A DNA stretch of 64,000 nucleotides from CAVXDY01 sp963721335 (lineage in GTDB: Bacteria; Actinomycetota; Thermoleophilia; Miltoncostaeales; Miltoncostaeaceae), in the NCBI GenBank assembly GCA_963721335.1, contig CAVRIV010000001.1:310001-374000 (forward strand), read 5' to 3'. Position numbers and translations under genes: made by a program. The notes under the pieces are model-generated. The model was not told where the DNA came from, did not search any database, and worked only from the letters and a program-made list of their open reading frames with translations. Of this stretch, positions 29,331-37,578 are shown in pieces. Within the stretch, counting starts at the first letter, position 1; each line of letters starts with the position of its first letter.

Positions 29331-30347
29331 AGGGTCGTGGTGGTCGGCGCGGGCGTGGTCGGGCTGAGCCTGGCCCGCAGCCTGCGCCGCCGCGGTGTCG
29401 AGCCGGTGCTCCTCGAGCGGGCGCCGGCCGGGGCGGCGCCGGTACCGCGGCCCTTCATGCCCTCGTACCACGCCTACGACGCCCTCGACGACGCGGGCGT
29501 GCTCCCGGAGGTCCGCGCCAACGCGTGGGAGATCGCGCCGCGCGGCGACGGCGTCCCCGTCGCCCTCGCGTCCTCGTTCGTCCGGGTGAGCGCGATCCTC
29601 GCCGAGGGCGTGCCGGTGCGGCACGGGCAGGAGGTCATCGCCCTGGTGCGCGAGGGCGACCGCGTCGTGGGTGTGCGGGTGCGCGACGAGGCGGGCGAGC
29701 GCGACGAGCCCGCGGACCTCGTGGTGGCCTGCGACGGCGTGCGCTCGCCGCTGCGGGAGATGGCCGGCATCTCGGCCGAGCTCCGCCTGGCCGAGGGCGC
29801 GCACCTGTCGTTCATGAGCCCGGCCCTCATCGACCGCTCGTTCACCCTGTGGTACCAGGCCGACGGCCGGCAGGTGGGGCTGGTGGGCTGGCCGGAGGGC
29901 TCGGCGGGCTGGTGGGACATCGACCGGTGCGGTCGCGAGGCGGCCCTGGCGCCGGGCCTCGACGCCTTCCGCGCCGCGTTCGCGAACCTGATCCCCGAGG
30001 CCGCCCCGGCGCTCGCGGCCCTCACCTCGGTCGACCAGCTCGTCTACCGCGAGATCCCCGAGGTGCACTGCGAGGAGTGGTGGGTGCCCGGGCTCGTGGT
30101 GATCGGCGACGCCGCCCATGCCGTGGGCCCGGAGTCGGGTCTCGGCGCCAGCCTGGGCTTCGGGGACGCGCTGGCCCTGGCCATCGCCATCGAGCGCCAC
30201 GACCGCGACCCCGACGCCGCCTGCCGCGACTACGAGCTGTGGCGCCGGCCGATGGTGCGCCCCTACGAGGAGATCGGGGCCGCCGGCTCGCGCATCGTCC
30301 GCGGCGGCGAGAAGCCCCCGGAGGAGCGCTGGCCGCCGCCGGGTTGA
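29328..30347 (+). CDS. FAD-dependent aromatic-monooxygenase-type flavoprotein
   Basis: 339-residue member of the p-hydroxybenzoate hydroxylase superfamily: FAD loop VVVGAGVVGLSLARSLRRRG with ER at the end of strand 2, DG motif VVACDGVRSPLRE, and GD motif VVIGDAAHAVGPESGLGASL. All three FAD motifs are intact. Substrate unknown. It starts 34 bases after nrdJ, within a palindrome, and is convergent with tatC. Confidence 0.86.
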   Translation: MRVVVVGAGVVGLSLARSLRRRGVEPVLLERAPAGAAPVPRPFMPSYHAYDALDDAGVLPEVRANAWEIAPRGDGVPVALASSFVRVSAILAEGVPVRHGQEVIALVREGDRVVGVRVRDEAGERDEPADLVVACDGVRSPLREMAGISAELRLAEGAHLSFMSPALIDRSFTLWYQADGRQVGLVGWPEGSAGWWDIDRCGREAALAPGLDAFRAAFANLIPEAAPALAALTSVDQLVYREIPEVHCEEWWVPGLVVIGDAAHAVGPESGLGASLGFGDALALAIAIERHDRDPDAACRDYELWRRPMVRPYEEIGAAGSRIVRGGEKPPEERWPPPG

Positions 30348-30357
30348 GGGGCGGCCC

Positions 30358-31137
30358 CTAGGGAGCGTCCACCGTCTCGTCGCGCCGCCACATCGGCGCC
30401 TGGCCGAACCGCGCCGAGAGCGCGATGCCCACGGCGTAGAGGAGGATCTGCGGGATCATCAGGAGGAGCATGCTGAACGGGTCGCCGCCGGGGAGGATGG
30501 CCGCCAGAACGGCGATCGCGACCAGGGCGACGCGCCACTGGCGGCGGTAGAGGCCGGCGCTGGCGACGCCCATGCGCGCGAGGGCGGCCATGGCGATCGG
30601 CACCTCGAACATCAGGCCGCTGGCCAGCAGCATGCTGGTGGCGAAGGCGAAGTACTCGCCGGCGCGGAGCTGGCTGTTGAAGTTGTCGCCGCCGAAGCCC
30701 ACCAGGAAGTTGAGGGCGACCGGCAGGACCACGGCGTATCCGAAGGCGACGCCGGCCATGAACAGGCCCGACAGGGCCGTCACGATCGCGAGCGTCACCC
30801 GGCGCGACTGGTGGGTCACCGCCGGGATGACGAACGCGTAGGCCTGGTAGAGCCAGACCGGCAGGGCGACGAGCACGGCGGCCCAGAACGTCACCTTCAG
30901 GACCGTGAAGAAGGGCTCGGTGGGGGAGAGCGTGATGAGCGGCCCGGCGTCGTCGGGCAGCGGCCACGTGAGGATGTCGAGCAGGGAGTCGTGCACCGCG
31001 TACATCCCGGCGAAGGCGATCACGAGGGCGAGGACGCTCACGATCAGGCGGGTGCGCAGCTCCGCGAGGTGCTCGGAGAGGCTCAGGGCGTCGTCGGGCC
31101 GCGCGCGGCGCGGCCCGAGTCGGGCGGTCGTGGCCAT
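30358..31137 (-). CDS. tatC: Sec-independent protein translocase TatC
   Basis: Twin-arginine signal-peptide receptor; 259 residues with six membrane segments. Signature SLSEHLAELRTRLIVSVLAL at the N-terminus with the conserved Glu, and FGYAVVLPVALNFLVGFG in the third/fourth segments. Runs 22 bases downstream of tatA. It probably exports the adjacent ferritin-like proteins. Confidence 0.96.
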   Translation of the reverse strand: MATTARLGPRRARPDDALSLSEHLAELRTRLIVSVLALVIAFAGMYAVHDSLLDILTWPLPDDAGPLITLSPTEPFFTVLKVTFWAAVLVALPVWLYQAYAFVIPAVTHQSRRVTLAIVTALSGLFMAGVAFGYAVVLPVALNFLVGFGGDNFNSQLRAGEYFAFATSMLLASGLMFEVPIAMAALARMGVASAGLYRRQWRVALVAIAVLAAILPGGDPFSMLLLMIPQILLYAVGIALSARFGQAPMWRRDETVDAP

Positions 31138-31159
31138 CGCGGCGGGGTCCCCGAGCCCG

Positions 31160-31453
31160 CTACGAGGAGGGGCTGATCGGCTGGCCGGAGGCGGCCGCCA
31201 GAGCGGGCTCCTCGGTCTCCGAGGGCTCCACGGCCTCGGCGATGAGCTGCTCGGAGGTGGGCTCGCTCGTCTCGACGGCGGGGCCGGCGAGGTGGGCGGT
31301 GTCGTGGTCGGGGGCGTCGCCGGTCACGGCGCCGCGGAAGTCGCGGATGCCCTTGCCCAGGCTGCGCCCCAGGTCCGGCAGGCGCTTGGGTCCGAAGACG
31401 AGCAGGGCGATGCCCAGCACGATGATGATCTGGATGGGGCTGAAGTCGAACAC
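31160..31453 (-). CDS. tatA: Sec-independent protein translocase TatA
   Basis: 97-residue pore component: N-terminal membrane helix PIQIIIVLGIALLVFGPKRL, amphipathic helix PDLGRSLGKGIRDFRGAV, then a long acidic Ser/Glu-rich tail. FGPKRLP is diagnostic. Located between tatC and a ferritin-like protein gene, same strand. No tatB is seen, as in some Gram-positive systems. Confidence 0.95.
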   Translation of the reverse strand: MFDFSPIQIIIVLGIALLVFGPKRLPDLGRSLGKGIRDFRGAVTGDAPDHDTAHLAGPAVETSEPTSEQLIAEAVEPSETEEPALAAASGQPISPSS

Positions 31454-31525
31454 GGTGAAACCTCTTCCGGTCGGGGTGATGCCGGCGGCGCGCCGTGAGG
31501 CCCGCCGCCGGGATCGGGGTCGGCT

Positions 31526-32188
31526 CTACGCCTTGATGAAGCCGCCGGCGACCGCGAGGACCTGGTCCATGCTGCGGGCCGGGTCGAACGCGTTCGGGGC
31601 GGGGTTCACGCCGAGGATCTGACGGATCCAGGCCGCGTGACGGGCCTCGACCGAGTGGATCGAGAGCGCCGCCTGGATGACCGGGACCTGCTTGAGGCGC
31701 GGGCCCTGGCCGGCGTACGCCGACACGCCCAGGTCCTCGATCGCCATCGCGGCCTTCTGGAAGGAGGCCTGGTTGGCGGTCGCGCCGCCGAAGTCGAACG
31801 CGGGCGACTTCACGGCCGCGCTCTTCAGGACGCCCTGGAGGGCCTTCACGTGGGCGGCCTCGTGAGCGCCCGCGACCGTCGCGAACCGCGCGGTCTCGCC
31901 CTTCAGCCCGGCCTTGGCGCGAGCCTCCTTGTAGAACGCCGTCTCGAGGTACTCGAGGGTGAGCGCGTAGTTCAGGATCGCGACGTCCTGCTTCTTGGAC
32001 GGGGCGCCCAGGGCGAGGGCGGGCAGGCCGCCGAAGACGACCCCGCCGGCCACGAGCGCTCCGCCGCCGATCGCGGCCTTCTTGAAGAAGTCGGCACGCG
32101 TGCTCGCGCCCTCCGGGTCGACCGCGTTCGCGGCCTCCTGGACGGCACCGTCCTTGTCGAGCATCTCGAGCGTGATCAGATCGGACAC
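31526..32188 (-). CDS. Ferritin-like domain protein with N-terminal export signal
   Basis: 220 residues. GTG 32188 has GGAGG upstream and opens VSDLITLEMLDKDGAVQEA. After ~28 residues comes STRADFFKKAAIGGG and a hydrophobic stretch (ALVAGGVVFGGLPALALGA), a Tat-like but RR-lacking export signal. The mature part is a four-helix ferritin-like bundle with repeated Glu/His pairs: ALTLEYLETAFYKEA, AGAHEAAHVKALQGV, AMAIEDLGVSAY and HSVEARHAAWIRQI. Same family as the protein at 60668. Metal function is likely; oxidase or storage role not shown. Confidence 0.85.
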   Translation of the reverse strand: MSDLITLEMLDKDGAVQEAANAVDPEGASTRADFFKKAAIGGGALVAGGVVFGGLPALALGAPSKKQDVAILNYALTLEYLETAFYKEARAKAGLKGETARFATVAGAHEAAHVKALQGVLKSAAVKSPAFDFGGATANQASFQKAAMAIEDLGVSAYAGQGPRLKQVPVIQAALSIHSVEARHAAWIRQILGVNPAPNAFDPARSMDQVLAVAGGFIKA

Positions 32189-32356
32189 GAATCCTCCAGG
32201 GCTGGTTTGGCAAACAGGGGGGCATACGGCTCCGGGCCGACGGCGGATCACCGGCCGGCCACGGACGCGTCCGGACGGGCCGGGCGGTGATCCGCGGCAG
32301 GCGCAGGCGCGTAGGCGAGGTCATAGGCCGGGCCACGGCCCCGAGAGGTGACGTGC

Positions 32357-32950
32357 ATGACCATGACCACCAGCCGAGGCGAGTTCCTCAGCGCCGGCAT
32401 GAGGGGTGGACTGGCCCTCGTCGCCGGAGGATCGCTCCTCGCGGCCGCCTCCGGGCCCGCCGTCGCCCAGCCGACCGGGGACGTCGCGATCGCGAAGCTG
32501 GCCGCGACGGCCGAGCTGCTCGCCATCGACTTCTACGGCAGGGCGATCCGGCACGGCGCCTTCGCGGGCGACGTCCTCGCCTACCTGGAGGCCGCGCGCC
32601 AGAACGAGAAGGACCACTACGACGCGCTCGCCGCCGTCATCGGGTCGGGATCCCCCGCGGGCATGAGCTTCCGGTACGCCGCCGGGACCTTCGCCTCCCC
32701 CGCGAGCATCGCGGCGACGGGCGTCGCCGCGGAGACCGCCTTCGTCGGCGCCTACCTCGGTGCCGTGGAGGCGTTCGAGGACGACGACCTCAAGGCCGCC
32801 GCCGGGTGGATCGCCGCCAACGAGGCCCAGCACCTCGCCGTGCTGAAGCGCCTCGCCGCGGGGGGCGCGCTGGTCCCGAACCCCTCGTTCCCGGAGAGCC
32901 TCACCGCCGCTCAGGCGCTCGCGGCCGTGACGCCGTTCCTCGCGCCGTGA
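32357..32950 (+). CDS. Secreted ferritin-like domain protein (paralogue A)
   Basis: About 197 residues from ATG 32357. Signal region TTSRGEFLSAGMRGG then ALVAGGSLLAAASGPAVAQP with cleavage near AVAQ. Ferritin-like helices: KLAATAELLAIDFYGRAI, ARQNEKDHYDALAAVI, AETAFVGAYLGAVEAFED, ANEAQHLAVLKRLAAG, ending PNPSFPESLTAAQALAAV. The next gene is a close paralogue and starts in the stop (GTGA). Confidence 0.87.
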   Translation: MTMTTSRGEFLSAGMRGGLALVAGGSLLAAASGPAVAQPTGDVAIAKLAATAELLAIDFYGRAIRHGAFAGDVLAYLEAARQNEKDHYDALAAVIGSGSPAGMSFRYAAGTFASPASIAATGVAAETAFVGAYLGAVEAFEDDDLKAAAGWIAANEAQHLAVLKRLAAGGALVPNPSFPESLTAAQALAAVTPFLAP

Positions 32951-33571
32951 TCCGCGTCGACCGCGCGACCTTCCTTCGCCGGGGCGCCACGGGAGGTCTC
33001 GTGCTGGCCGTGGGCGGCGTCGTTCTCGCCGCCGCCGCCTGTGGCGACGACGACACCGCCGTCTCCACCTTCACGCCCGCGCCTCCCGCGGCCGGAGAGG
33101 TCGACGACGTCGCCATCGCCACGCTCGCGGCGACCGCGGAGCTGCTGGCGATCGACTTCTACGGCATGGGCATCGACTCGGGACTGTTCACGGCCGACGT
33201 CCTGGCCTACATGGGCGCGGCCCGCCAGAACGAGCAGGATCACTACGACGCGCTCGCCGAGGTCCTGGGCGCGGAGGCCCCGAGGAACCTGGCGTTCACC
33301 TACCCCGCCGGAACCTTCGGGACCCCGAGGAGCGTCGCCGATCTCGGCACGGCGCTCGAGACGGCGTTCGTGGGCGCCTACATGGGCGCGATCCCGGCGC
33401 TGGAGGACGACGGCCTGAAGGTGGTCGCCGCCCGGATCGGCGCCAACGAGGCCCAGCACCTCACGACCTTCACGTCCCTCGCCGCGGGGGCGCTGGTGCC
33501 CAGCCCCTCGTTCCCCAAGGTCCTGACGGCGAGCGAGGCCACCACCGCCGTGAGCGCCCTTCCTGGGATAG
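32947..33571 (+). CDS. Ferritin-like lipoprotein (paralogue B), frame shift just before the stop
   Basis: About 208 residues. The N-terminus RVDRATFLRRGATGG precedes a hydrophobic core and lipobox AAAACGDDD, so it is a probable lipoprotein; the mature part aligns helix by helix with paralogue A (ATAELLAIDFYGMGI, ARQNEQDHYDALAEVL, ANEAQHLTTFTSLAAG). As written, the frame runs on into the convergent ctaG gene. One CG near 33555 restores VSAPFLG and the TAG at 33569-33571, matching the VTPFLAP end of paralogue A. So the true end is 33571 and the long overlap with ctaG is an artefact. Confidence 0.85.
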
Positions 33572-33586
33572 CGGGACCGGCTGGGG

Positions 33587-34585
33587 TCAGTCGATCCCGG
33601 CCCGGGTGCGCACCGGGATCCCGTGGAGGCGCGCGAGGGCCTCCGCGGTGCCCCGCCGGGTGGCGTCCTCCACGCTGGCGCGGTCGAGACCGGCCTCGAT
33701 CAGGCGCTGTCGCAGGTCCCCCTCGCGCGCCTGGCGGAAGAACAGGAACGTGATCGCGGTGAAGGCCAGCAGGCAGTGCAGGACCATCATCACGGTGCCC
33801 GAGTTGGCCTGGTCCTCCAGCGGGTCCACGCCCCACGCGGCCGCGGCGGCGGCGTGCGAGTCGTAGAAGGCCGTTCCCGAGAACCAGTAGACGTTGGCGA
33901 TCGCCAGGCCCAGGAACCAGACGCCGTTCATGTAGACGACCTTCCACCCCGTCCCGAACCAGTCCGGCGCGGGCAGCGACTCGACGACCGGAGCCCAGAG
34001 GAGGAGGCCGAAGGCGAGGAAGGAGGCCTGCTGCACGATCCAGAGCGCCCCGTTCTCGAGCACCGCGCCGTGGACCGCGGGCAGCAGCCACACGATCGTG
34101 GTCAGCGCCCACAGGGGGAAGGCCACGATCGGGTTCTGGATCCGCTCGATTCGGCGGCGCCACCGCTCCGGCAGGTGCGCGAGCAGCGAGGCGGGCATCC
34201 CCAGCAGCAGCAGGAGCGGCGCCACGGCTCCGATCAGGGTGTGCTGCAGCATGTGGGCGGTGAGGAGGCCCTGCTGGGCGATCCCTCCGAGCGGCGAGCA
34301 CACGGCGGCCAGGATCAGGGCGAGGCCGGAGTAGAAGGAGACCTGGCGTAGCCGCGAGACACCACCGAAGCGACGCGTGAGGCCCCAGTAGAGCGCCGCG
34401 GCGATGAGGATCGCGGCCACCTCCACGGGCGGCACCGCCCAGAGCTGGGAGAGGGCGGTCGTCGTGTCCGCCGACGGTGCCGAGTGGCCCAGGTGCCGCG
34501 TGCCCCCGGCGCTCGCGATCGCCGAGAGGGCGATCGCCAGGGCCAGGAATCCCGCGCCCACGATCAGTGGCAGAGGCCGTCTCAC
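33587..34585 (-). CDS. ctaG: CtaG-like cytochrome c oxidase assembly membrane protein
   Basis: Caa3-type CtaG (Pfam caa3_CtaG), thought to help insert copper in cytochrome oxidase. 332 residues from GTG 34585, which has a G-rich ribosome site; ATG 34651 would overlap the divergent gene. Eight or so membrane segments with LLTAHMLQHTLIGAVAPLLL (metal-type His pair), LWALTTIVWLLPAVHGAVL, VVYMNGVWFLGLAIANVYWF and MVLHCLLAFTAITFLFF. The divergent copC pair at 34.7-35.6 kb makes a copper context. Confidence 0.88.
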   Translation of the reverse strand: MRRPLPLIVGAGFLALAIALSAIASAGGTRHLGHSAPSADTTTALSQLWAVPPVEVAAILIAAALYWGLTRRFGGVSRLRQVSFYSGLALILAAVCSPLGGIAQQGLLTAHMLQHTLIGAVAPLLLLLGMPASLLAHLPERWRRRIERIQNPIVAFPLWALTTIVWLLPAVHGAVLENGALWIVQQASFLAFGLLLWAPVVESLPAPDWFGTGWKVVYMNGVWFLGLAIANVYWFSGTAFYDSHAAAAAAWGVDPLEDQANSGTVMMVLHCLLAFTAITFLFFRQAREGDLRQRLIEAGLDRASVEDATRRGTAEALARLHGIPVRTRAGID

Positions 34586-34657
34586 CCCCCGATCGTCGCA
34601 CAGGGACCAGACCCGGAGGGGTTCCCGGACACGGACGGGGCGGGGCATCATGGGCTC

Positions 34658-35209
34658 GTGCGCCGAATGTCACCCACCACCGCGCTCGCCCTGCGGCGTC
34701 TGGCCGTGGCCGGGGGTGCGGTCGCCGCGTCGCTGGTGGCCCATTGCGCTGCCGTCGGCGACGTGGCCATCACGCCGTCCGCGCCGGTCGTCTGGATCGG
34801 GCTCCTGGCCGGGGTGACCCTGGTGGGCGGGCGGCGCCGCTGGCGGCGGCGTGGATTCGGGCCGTCGCTCCTCTGGATGGTCTCCGCCCAGGCCGCGGTG
34901 CACGTGGCCATGAGCGGCGCGCCGTGGGCCTTCGGGCTCGCGCCCCATCACGAGCCCGGCCTCGGCCTCGGGGCGGCCGTCGTGGTGGCGCACGCCGCCG
35001 CCGCACTGGTCCTGGCGGCCCTGGTCACCTGGCTCGAGGCCGGCCTGGAGCGGGCGATGGCCGTCGTGCGGCGTGTGCGGCGCTGGCTCGCCGGTCGCTC
35101 CCCTGCACCCGCGGCCCTGCGCCTCGCGGCGCTCGCCGGCGGGGCTCCGCGCAGCCGGCCGCCCGGGCGGGCCTCGTGCCGGGGCCCACCCGTCCTCTGC
35201 TCGGCGTGA
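34658..35209 (+). CDS. Multi-pass membrane protein of unknown function beside copC
   Basis: About 183 residues from GTG 34658 (ATG 34667 possible). Four hydrophobic segments: LAVAGGAVAASLVAHCAA, APVVWIGLLAGVTLVGG, LLWMVSAQAAVHVAMSG, and GAAVVVAHAAAALVLAALVT. Histidines in or near the segments (AQAAVHVAM, LAPHHEP, VAHAAA) could bind copper. The C-terminus is Pro/Arg-rich. It is 53 bases upstream of copC and presumably in the same transcript. Confidence 0.7.
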   Translation: MRRMSPTTALALRRLAVAGGAVAASLVAHCAAVGDVAITPSAPVVWIGLLAGVTLVGGRRRWRRRGFGPSLLWMVSAQAAVHVAMSGAPWAFGLAPHHEPGLGLGAAVVVAHAAAALVLAALVTWLEAGLERAMAVVRRVRRWLAGRSPAPAALRLAALAGGAPRSRPPGRASCRGPPVLCSA

Positions 35210-35262
35210 CGGCCGCCCGGAGGCTCGCTCCGGGCGATGTGCTCACACGATCGGAGAGACGA

Positions 35263-35645
35263 ATGTCCGCACGAACGATCGCGGCCGCTCTGGCAGCGGC
35301 GCTCTGCCTGGGCGCCGGCGCCACGACGGCGCTCGCCCACACCGAGGTCCGGTCCAGCTCCCCGAAGGACGGCGCGACCATCGCGCGGCTCCCCGCCAGG
35401 GTCGTCCTGACCTTCGCGGAGCCCATCTCGCGGGTCCGCCTGGTGGTGGTCAAGCGCAACGGCAAGGGGAAGCTTCGCCAAGACCGTTCGCGCAGGACCC
35501 GCGCGACGCGCGCCGGGTGCTCGTGACCCTGAAGCGCCCCGGCCTGAAGTGGCAGGCCGGCCGCTACCGGGTCAACTGGCTGATCACCGCCACGGACGGC
35601 GACTCGGTGAACGGCGTCGTCGCCTTCCGGGTGGTGCGCCCCTGA
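35263..35645 (+). CDS. copC: CopC-domain copper resistance protein, frame broken twice
   Basis: Exported copper-binding beta-barrel protein, ~128 residues repaired. Signal peptide ends ALA and the mature protein begins HTEVRSSSPKDGATI, with the N-terminal His that binds Cu(II) in CopC. VVLTFAEPISRVRLVVVKRN follows; the end is WLITATDGDSVNGVVAFRV, in which the second copper His of classical CopC (DGHxxxG) is Asp. Frames change near 35474 and 35490; each needs one CG/GC (GKRFAKTVRAQDPRDARR). Confidence 0.84.
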
Positions 35646-35678
35646 CGCCGGCGCCGGGCTGCCCGGGCTGTCGCGCGC

Positions 35679-36152
35679 TCAGGCCGCGCGGCAGTCGGGG
35701 CAGCGCCCGCGCAGGGTCACGTCGTGGCCCTCCACGGTGTAGTCGGAGGCGTCGGCGCTGCCCTCCAGCGCGCGCTCGAGCGCGGCGTCCTCGAACGGGC
35801 GCACGGCGCCGCAGTCGACGCAGACGAGGTGGTGGTGGTGCTCGCCGCCGGGCAGCGCCGGCTCGTAGCGGGCCACCCCTCCGCCCAGGTCGATGCGGTG
35901 CACCAGGTGCAGGCTCGCGAGCAGGTCGAGCACCCGGTAGACGCTCGCGATCCCCACGCGGCGGCCCTCGCCGCGAAGCTGGTCGAAGATCTCCTGGGCC
36001 GAGCGGCAGCACTCCTGGTGCGCGAGCGACTCGATCACCGCTCGCCGTGCGCCGCCGGACCGGTGACCCGCCCCGGCCACGCTCGCGAGGGCGTGGTCGG
36101 CCCAGCGCCCGGCGGCCTCGTCGTCGGGCCGGTGGTGGTGCGGGCGTATCAT
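35679..36152 (-). CDS. Fur-family metalloregulator (Zur-like), copy 1
   Basis: 157 residues. N-terminal winged helix ARRAVIESLAHQECCRSAQEI and VGIASVYRVLDLLASLHLVH; metal sites in GGEHHHHLVCVDCGAVRPFED and the C-terminal CPDC. Start ATG 36152 is only 8 bases from the divergent Fur gene. With znuABC just downstream it is a candidate Zur. Which metal is sensed cannot be read from sequence alone. Confidence 0.88.
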   Translation of the reverse strand: MIRPHHHRPDDEAAGRWADHALASVAGAGHRSGGARRAVIESLAHQECCRSAQEIFDQLRGEGRRVGIASVYRVLDLLASLHLVHRIDLGGGVARYEPALPGGEHHHHLVCVDCGAVRPFEDAALERALEGSADASDYTVEGHDVTLRGRCPDCRAA

Positions 36153-36160
36153 CGGGCGGC

Positions 36161-36667
36161 ATGGAGCGGTCGGGGACAGAGACGGTGTGGCGCCGCCTGA
36201 GCGCCGACGGACTGCGCCGGACCCCCCAGCGCGAGGCGATCCTGGACGCCCTGAGCGACGCCGGCGAGGCGCTGCCTCTGCCGGTGCTCCTCGCCCGCGG
36301 CCGCCGCCGCGCGCCGGGCCTCGGCGAGCGCACGGCCGAGCGCACCGTGGCGCTGCTGGTCGACCGCGGTGCGGTCGACGCGATCACGCGGACCGGGGGC
36401 GAGGTCGTCTACCGCCTGTGCGGGAGGGGCCACCACCATCACCTGGTCTGCAGCTCCTGCGGCGCCGTGGCCGAGCTCGACCAGTGCGACATCGCGGGAT
36501 GGGCCGCCGACCAGGCCGAGCGGCAGGGCTTCCTGGTCGAGGGTCACGAGGTGACCGTCCACGGCGTGTGCGAGGGCTGCCGGGACTCCTCGGGGACGGC
36601 CCGGCCGGCGCTCAGCGAGCGGCGCCGTCCGTCGCGGCCTCGAGGGCCAGCGCCACGACCAGCGTGA
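36161..36667 (+). CDS. Fur-family metalloregulator (Zur-like), copy 2
   Basis: 168 residues, divergent from copy 1. DNA-binding part RRTPQREAILDALSDAGEAL, GERTAERTVALLVDRGAVDAI; metal part GRGHHHHLVCSSCGAVAELDQ and CEGC. The C-terminal ~20 residues are Pro/Arg-rich and overlap the 3' end of a small minus-strand gene. Probably paralogous to copy 1; the two share the LVC-x2-CGAV metal motif. Zn or Fe sensing unresolved. Confidence 0.86.
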   Translation: MERSGTETVWRRLSADGLRRTPQREAILDALSDAGEALPLPVLLARGRRRAPGLGERTAERTVALLVDRGAVDAITRTGGEVVYRLCGRGHHHHLVCSSCGAVAELDQCDIAGWAADQAERQGFLVEGHEVTVHGVCEGCRDSSGTARPALSERRRPSRPRGPAPRPA

Positions 36668-36776
36668 CGAGGGCGACGCGGGCCGCCCAGGCCAGGGCCT
36701 CGGCGCCGCCCGCCTGAGGCCGCCCCGCGGGGACGAACTCCCGCAGCGCGGTTGGGATCGCGAGGGTCGTGAGCAT
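36612..36776 (-). CDS. Small single-pass membrane protein downstream of znuC
   Basis: 54 residues from ATG 36776 to TGA 36612. The first half is MLTTLAIPTALREFVPAGRP; the second is one hydrophobic helix (ALAWAARVALVTLVVALAL). It follows znuC on the same strand by 31 bases, so it may be the last gene of the zinc operon. No family recognised. It overlaps the tail of the convergent Fur gene by 56 bases. Confidence 0.5.
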   Translation of the reverse strand: MLTTLAIPTALREFVPAGRPQAGGAEALAWAARVALVTLVVALALEAATDGAAR

Positions 36777-36807
36777 GGCCGCAGTGTGACGGATGCATCG
36801 GACCCCA

Positions 36808-37578
36808 TCAGTGATCGTGGTGCCGGTGGACGGGATCCATCACCATCTCCGATCCGCCCGGGAGCTCCGCCAGGACCAGCCCGAAGGTCTCCATCAGGGC
36901 GTCGCGCGTGAGCACCTCGCCGGGCGGGCCGCAGGCCACGACCCGGCGGTCCAGGAGCAGCGCGTGCTCGGCGCCGGCCGCATCGCCCACGTCGTGGGTG
37001 CACACCACGGCCGCCGCGCCCCGCGCGCGCTCCTGCGCCAGGGCCGCCTGGAGCAGCTCGCGCCCGGCCAGGTCGAGGCCGGACGTGGGCTCGTCGAGCA
37101 CCACCAGATCCGCCTCCCAGGCCAGGGCCCGGGCGATGTGCACGCGCTGGCGCTGTCCGCCCGACAGGCTGCCCAGCGGCTCGTCGGCGAGGGCGGCGAT
37201 TCCCATCCGGTCCATCCCGGCCTCCACCAGCAGGCGGTCGCCGCGGGTCAGCCGCCTCGTCAGACCGCGCGCGGCGAAGCGCCCCATGGCCACCACGTCC
37301 CGTGCGCGCAGGGGCAGGACGTGGCCGGTGGCCTGCACCTGACCCAGATAGGCCACCCGGGCGGGCGCCGCGCCGGGGGGTCCGCCCAGCACCTCGATCG
37401 TCCCGGCCACCGGGTCCAGGAGGCCGGCGACGGTCTTCACCAGCGTCGACTTCCCCGAGCCGTTCGTGCCGAGCACCGCGAGCATCTGCCCGGGGAGCAG
37501 CCTGAGGGAGAGGCCGGACACCACCGGCCGTCCGTCGTAGCCGACCCCGAGCGCGTCGGCCCGCAGCGCGCAGGTCAC
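36808..37578 (-). CDS. znuC: Zinc/manganese ABC transporter ATP-binding protein with His-rich tail
   Basis: ABC ATPase, 256 residues: Walker A GTNGSGKST, Q-loop LGQVQ, signature LGSLSGGQRQRVHIARAL, Walker B DLVVLDEPTSGLD, switch CTHDVGDA. The protein ends in HRHHDH, a likely metal-binding tail. GTG 37578 overlaps the znuB stop as GTGA. Supplies energy for metal uptake with ZnuB and ZnuA. Confidence 0.93.
   Translation of the reverse strand: MTCALRADALGVGYDGRPVVSGLSLRLLPGQMLAVLGTNGSGKSTLVKTVAGLLDPVAGTIEVLGGPPGAAPARVAYLGQVQATGHVLPLRARDVVAMGRFAARGLTRRLTRGDRLLVEAGMDRMGIAALADEPLGSLSGGQRQRVHIARALAWEADLVVLDEPTSGLDLAGRELLQAALAQERARGAAAVVCTHDVGDAAGAEHALLLDRRVVACGPPGEVLTRDALMETFGLVLAELPGGSEMVMDPVHRHHDH

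Noticed and set aside
33572..33753. C-terminal extension of ferritin-like paralogue B
   Set aside because: Antisense to ctaG, Arg/Pro-rich and removed by restoring one CG; treated as artefact.
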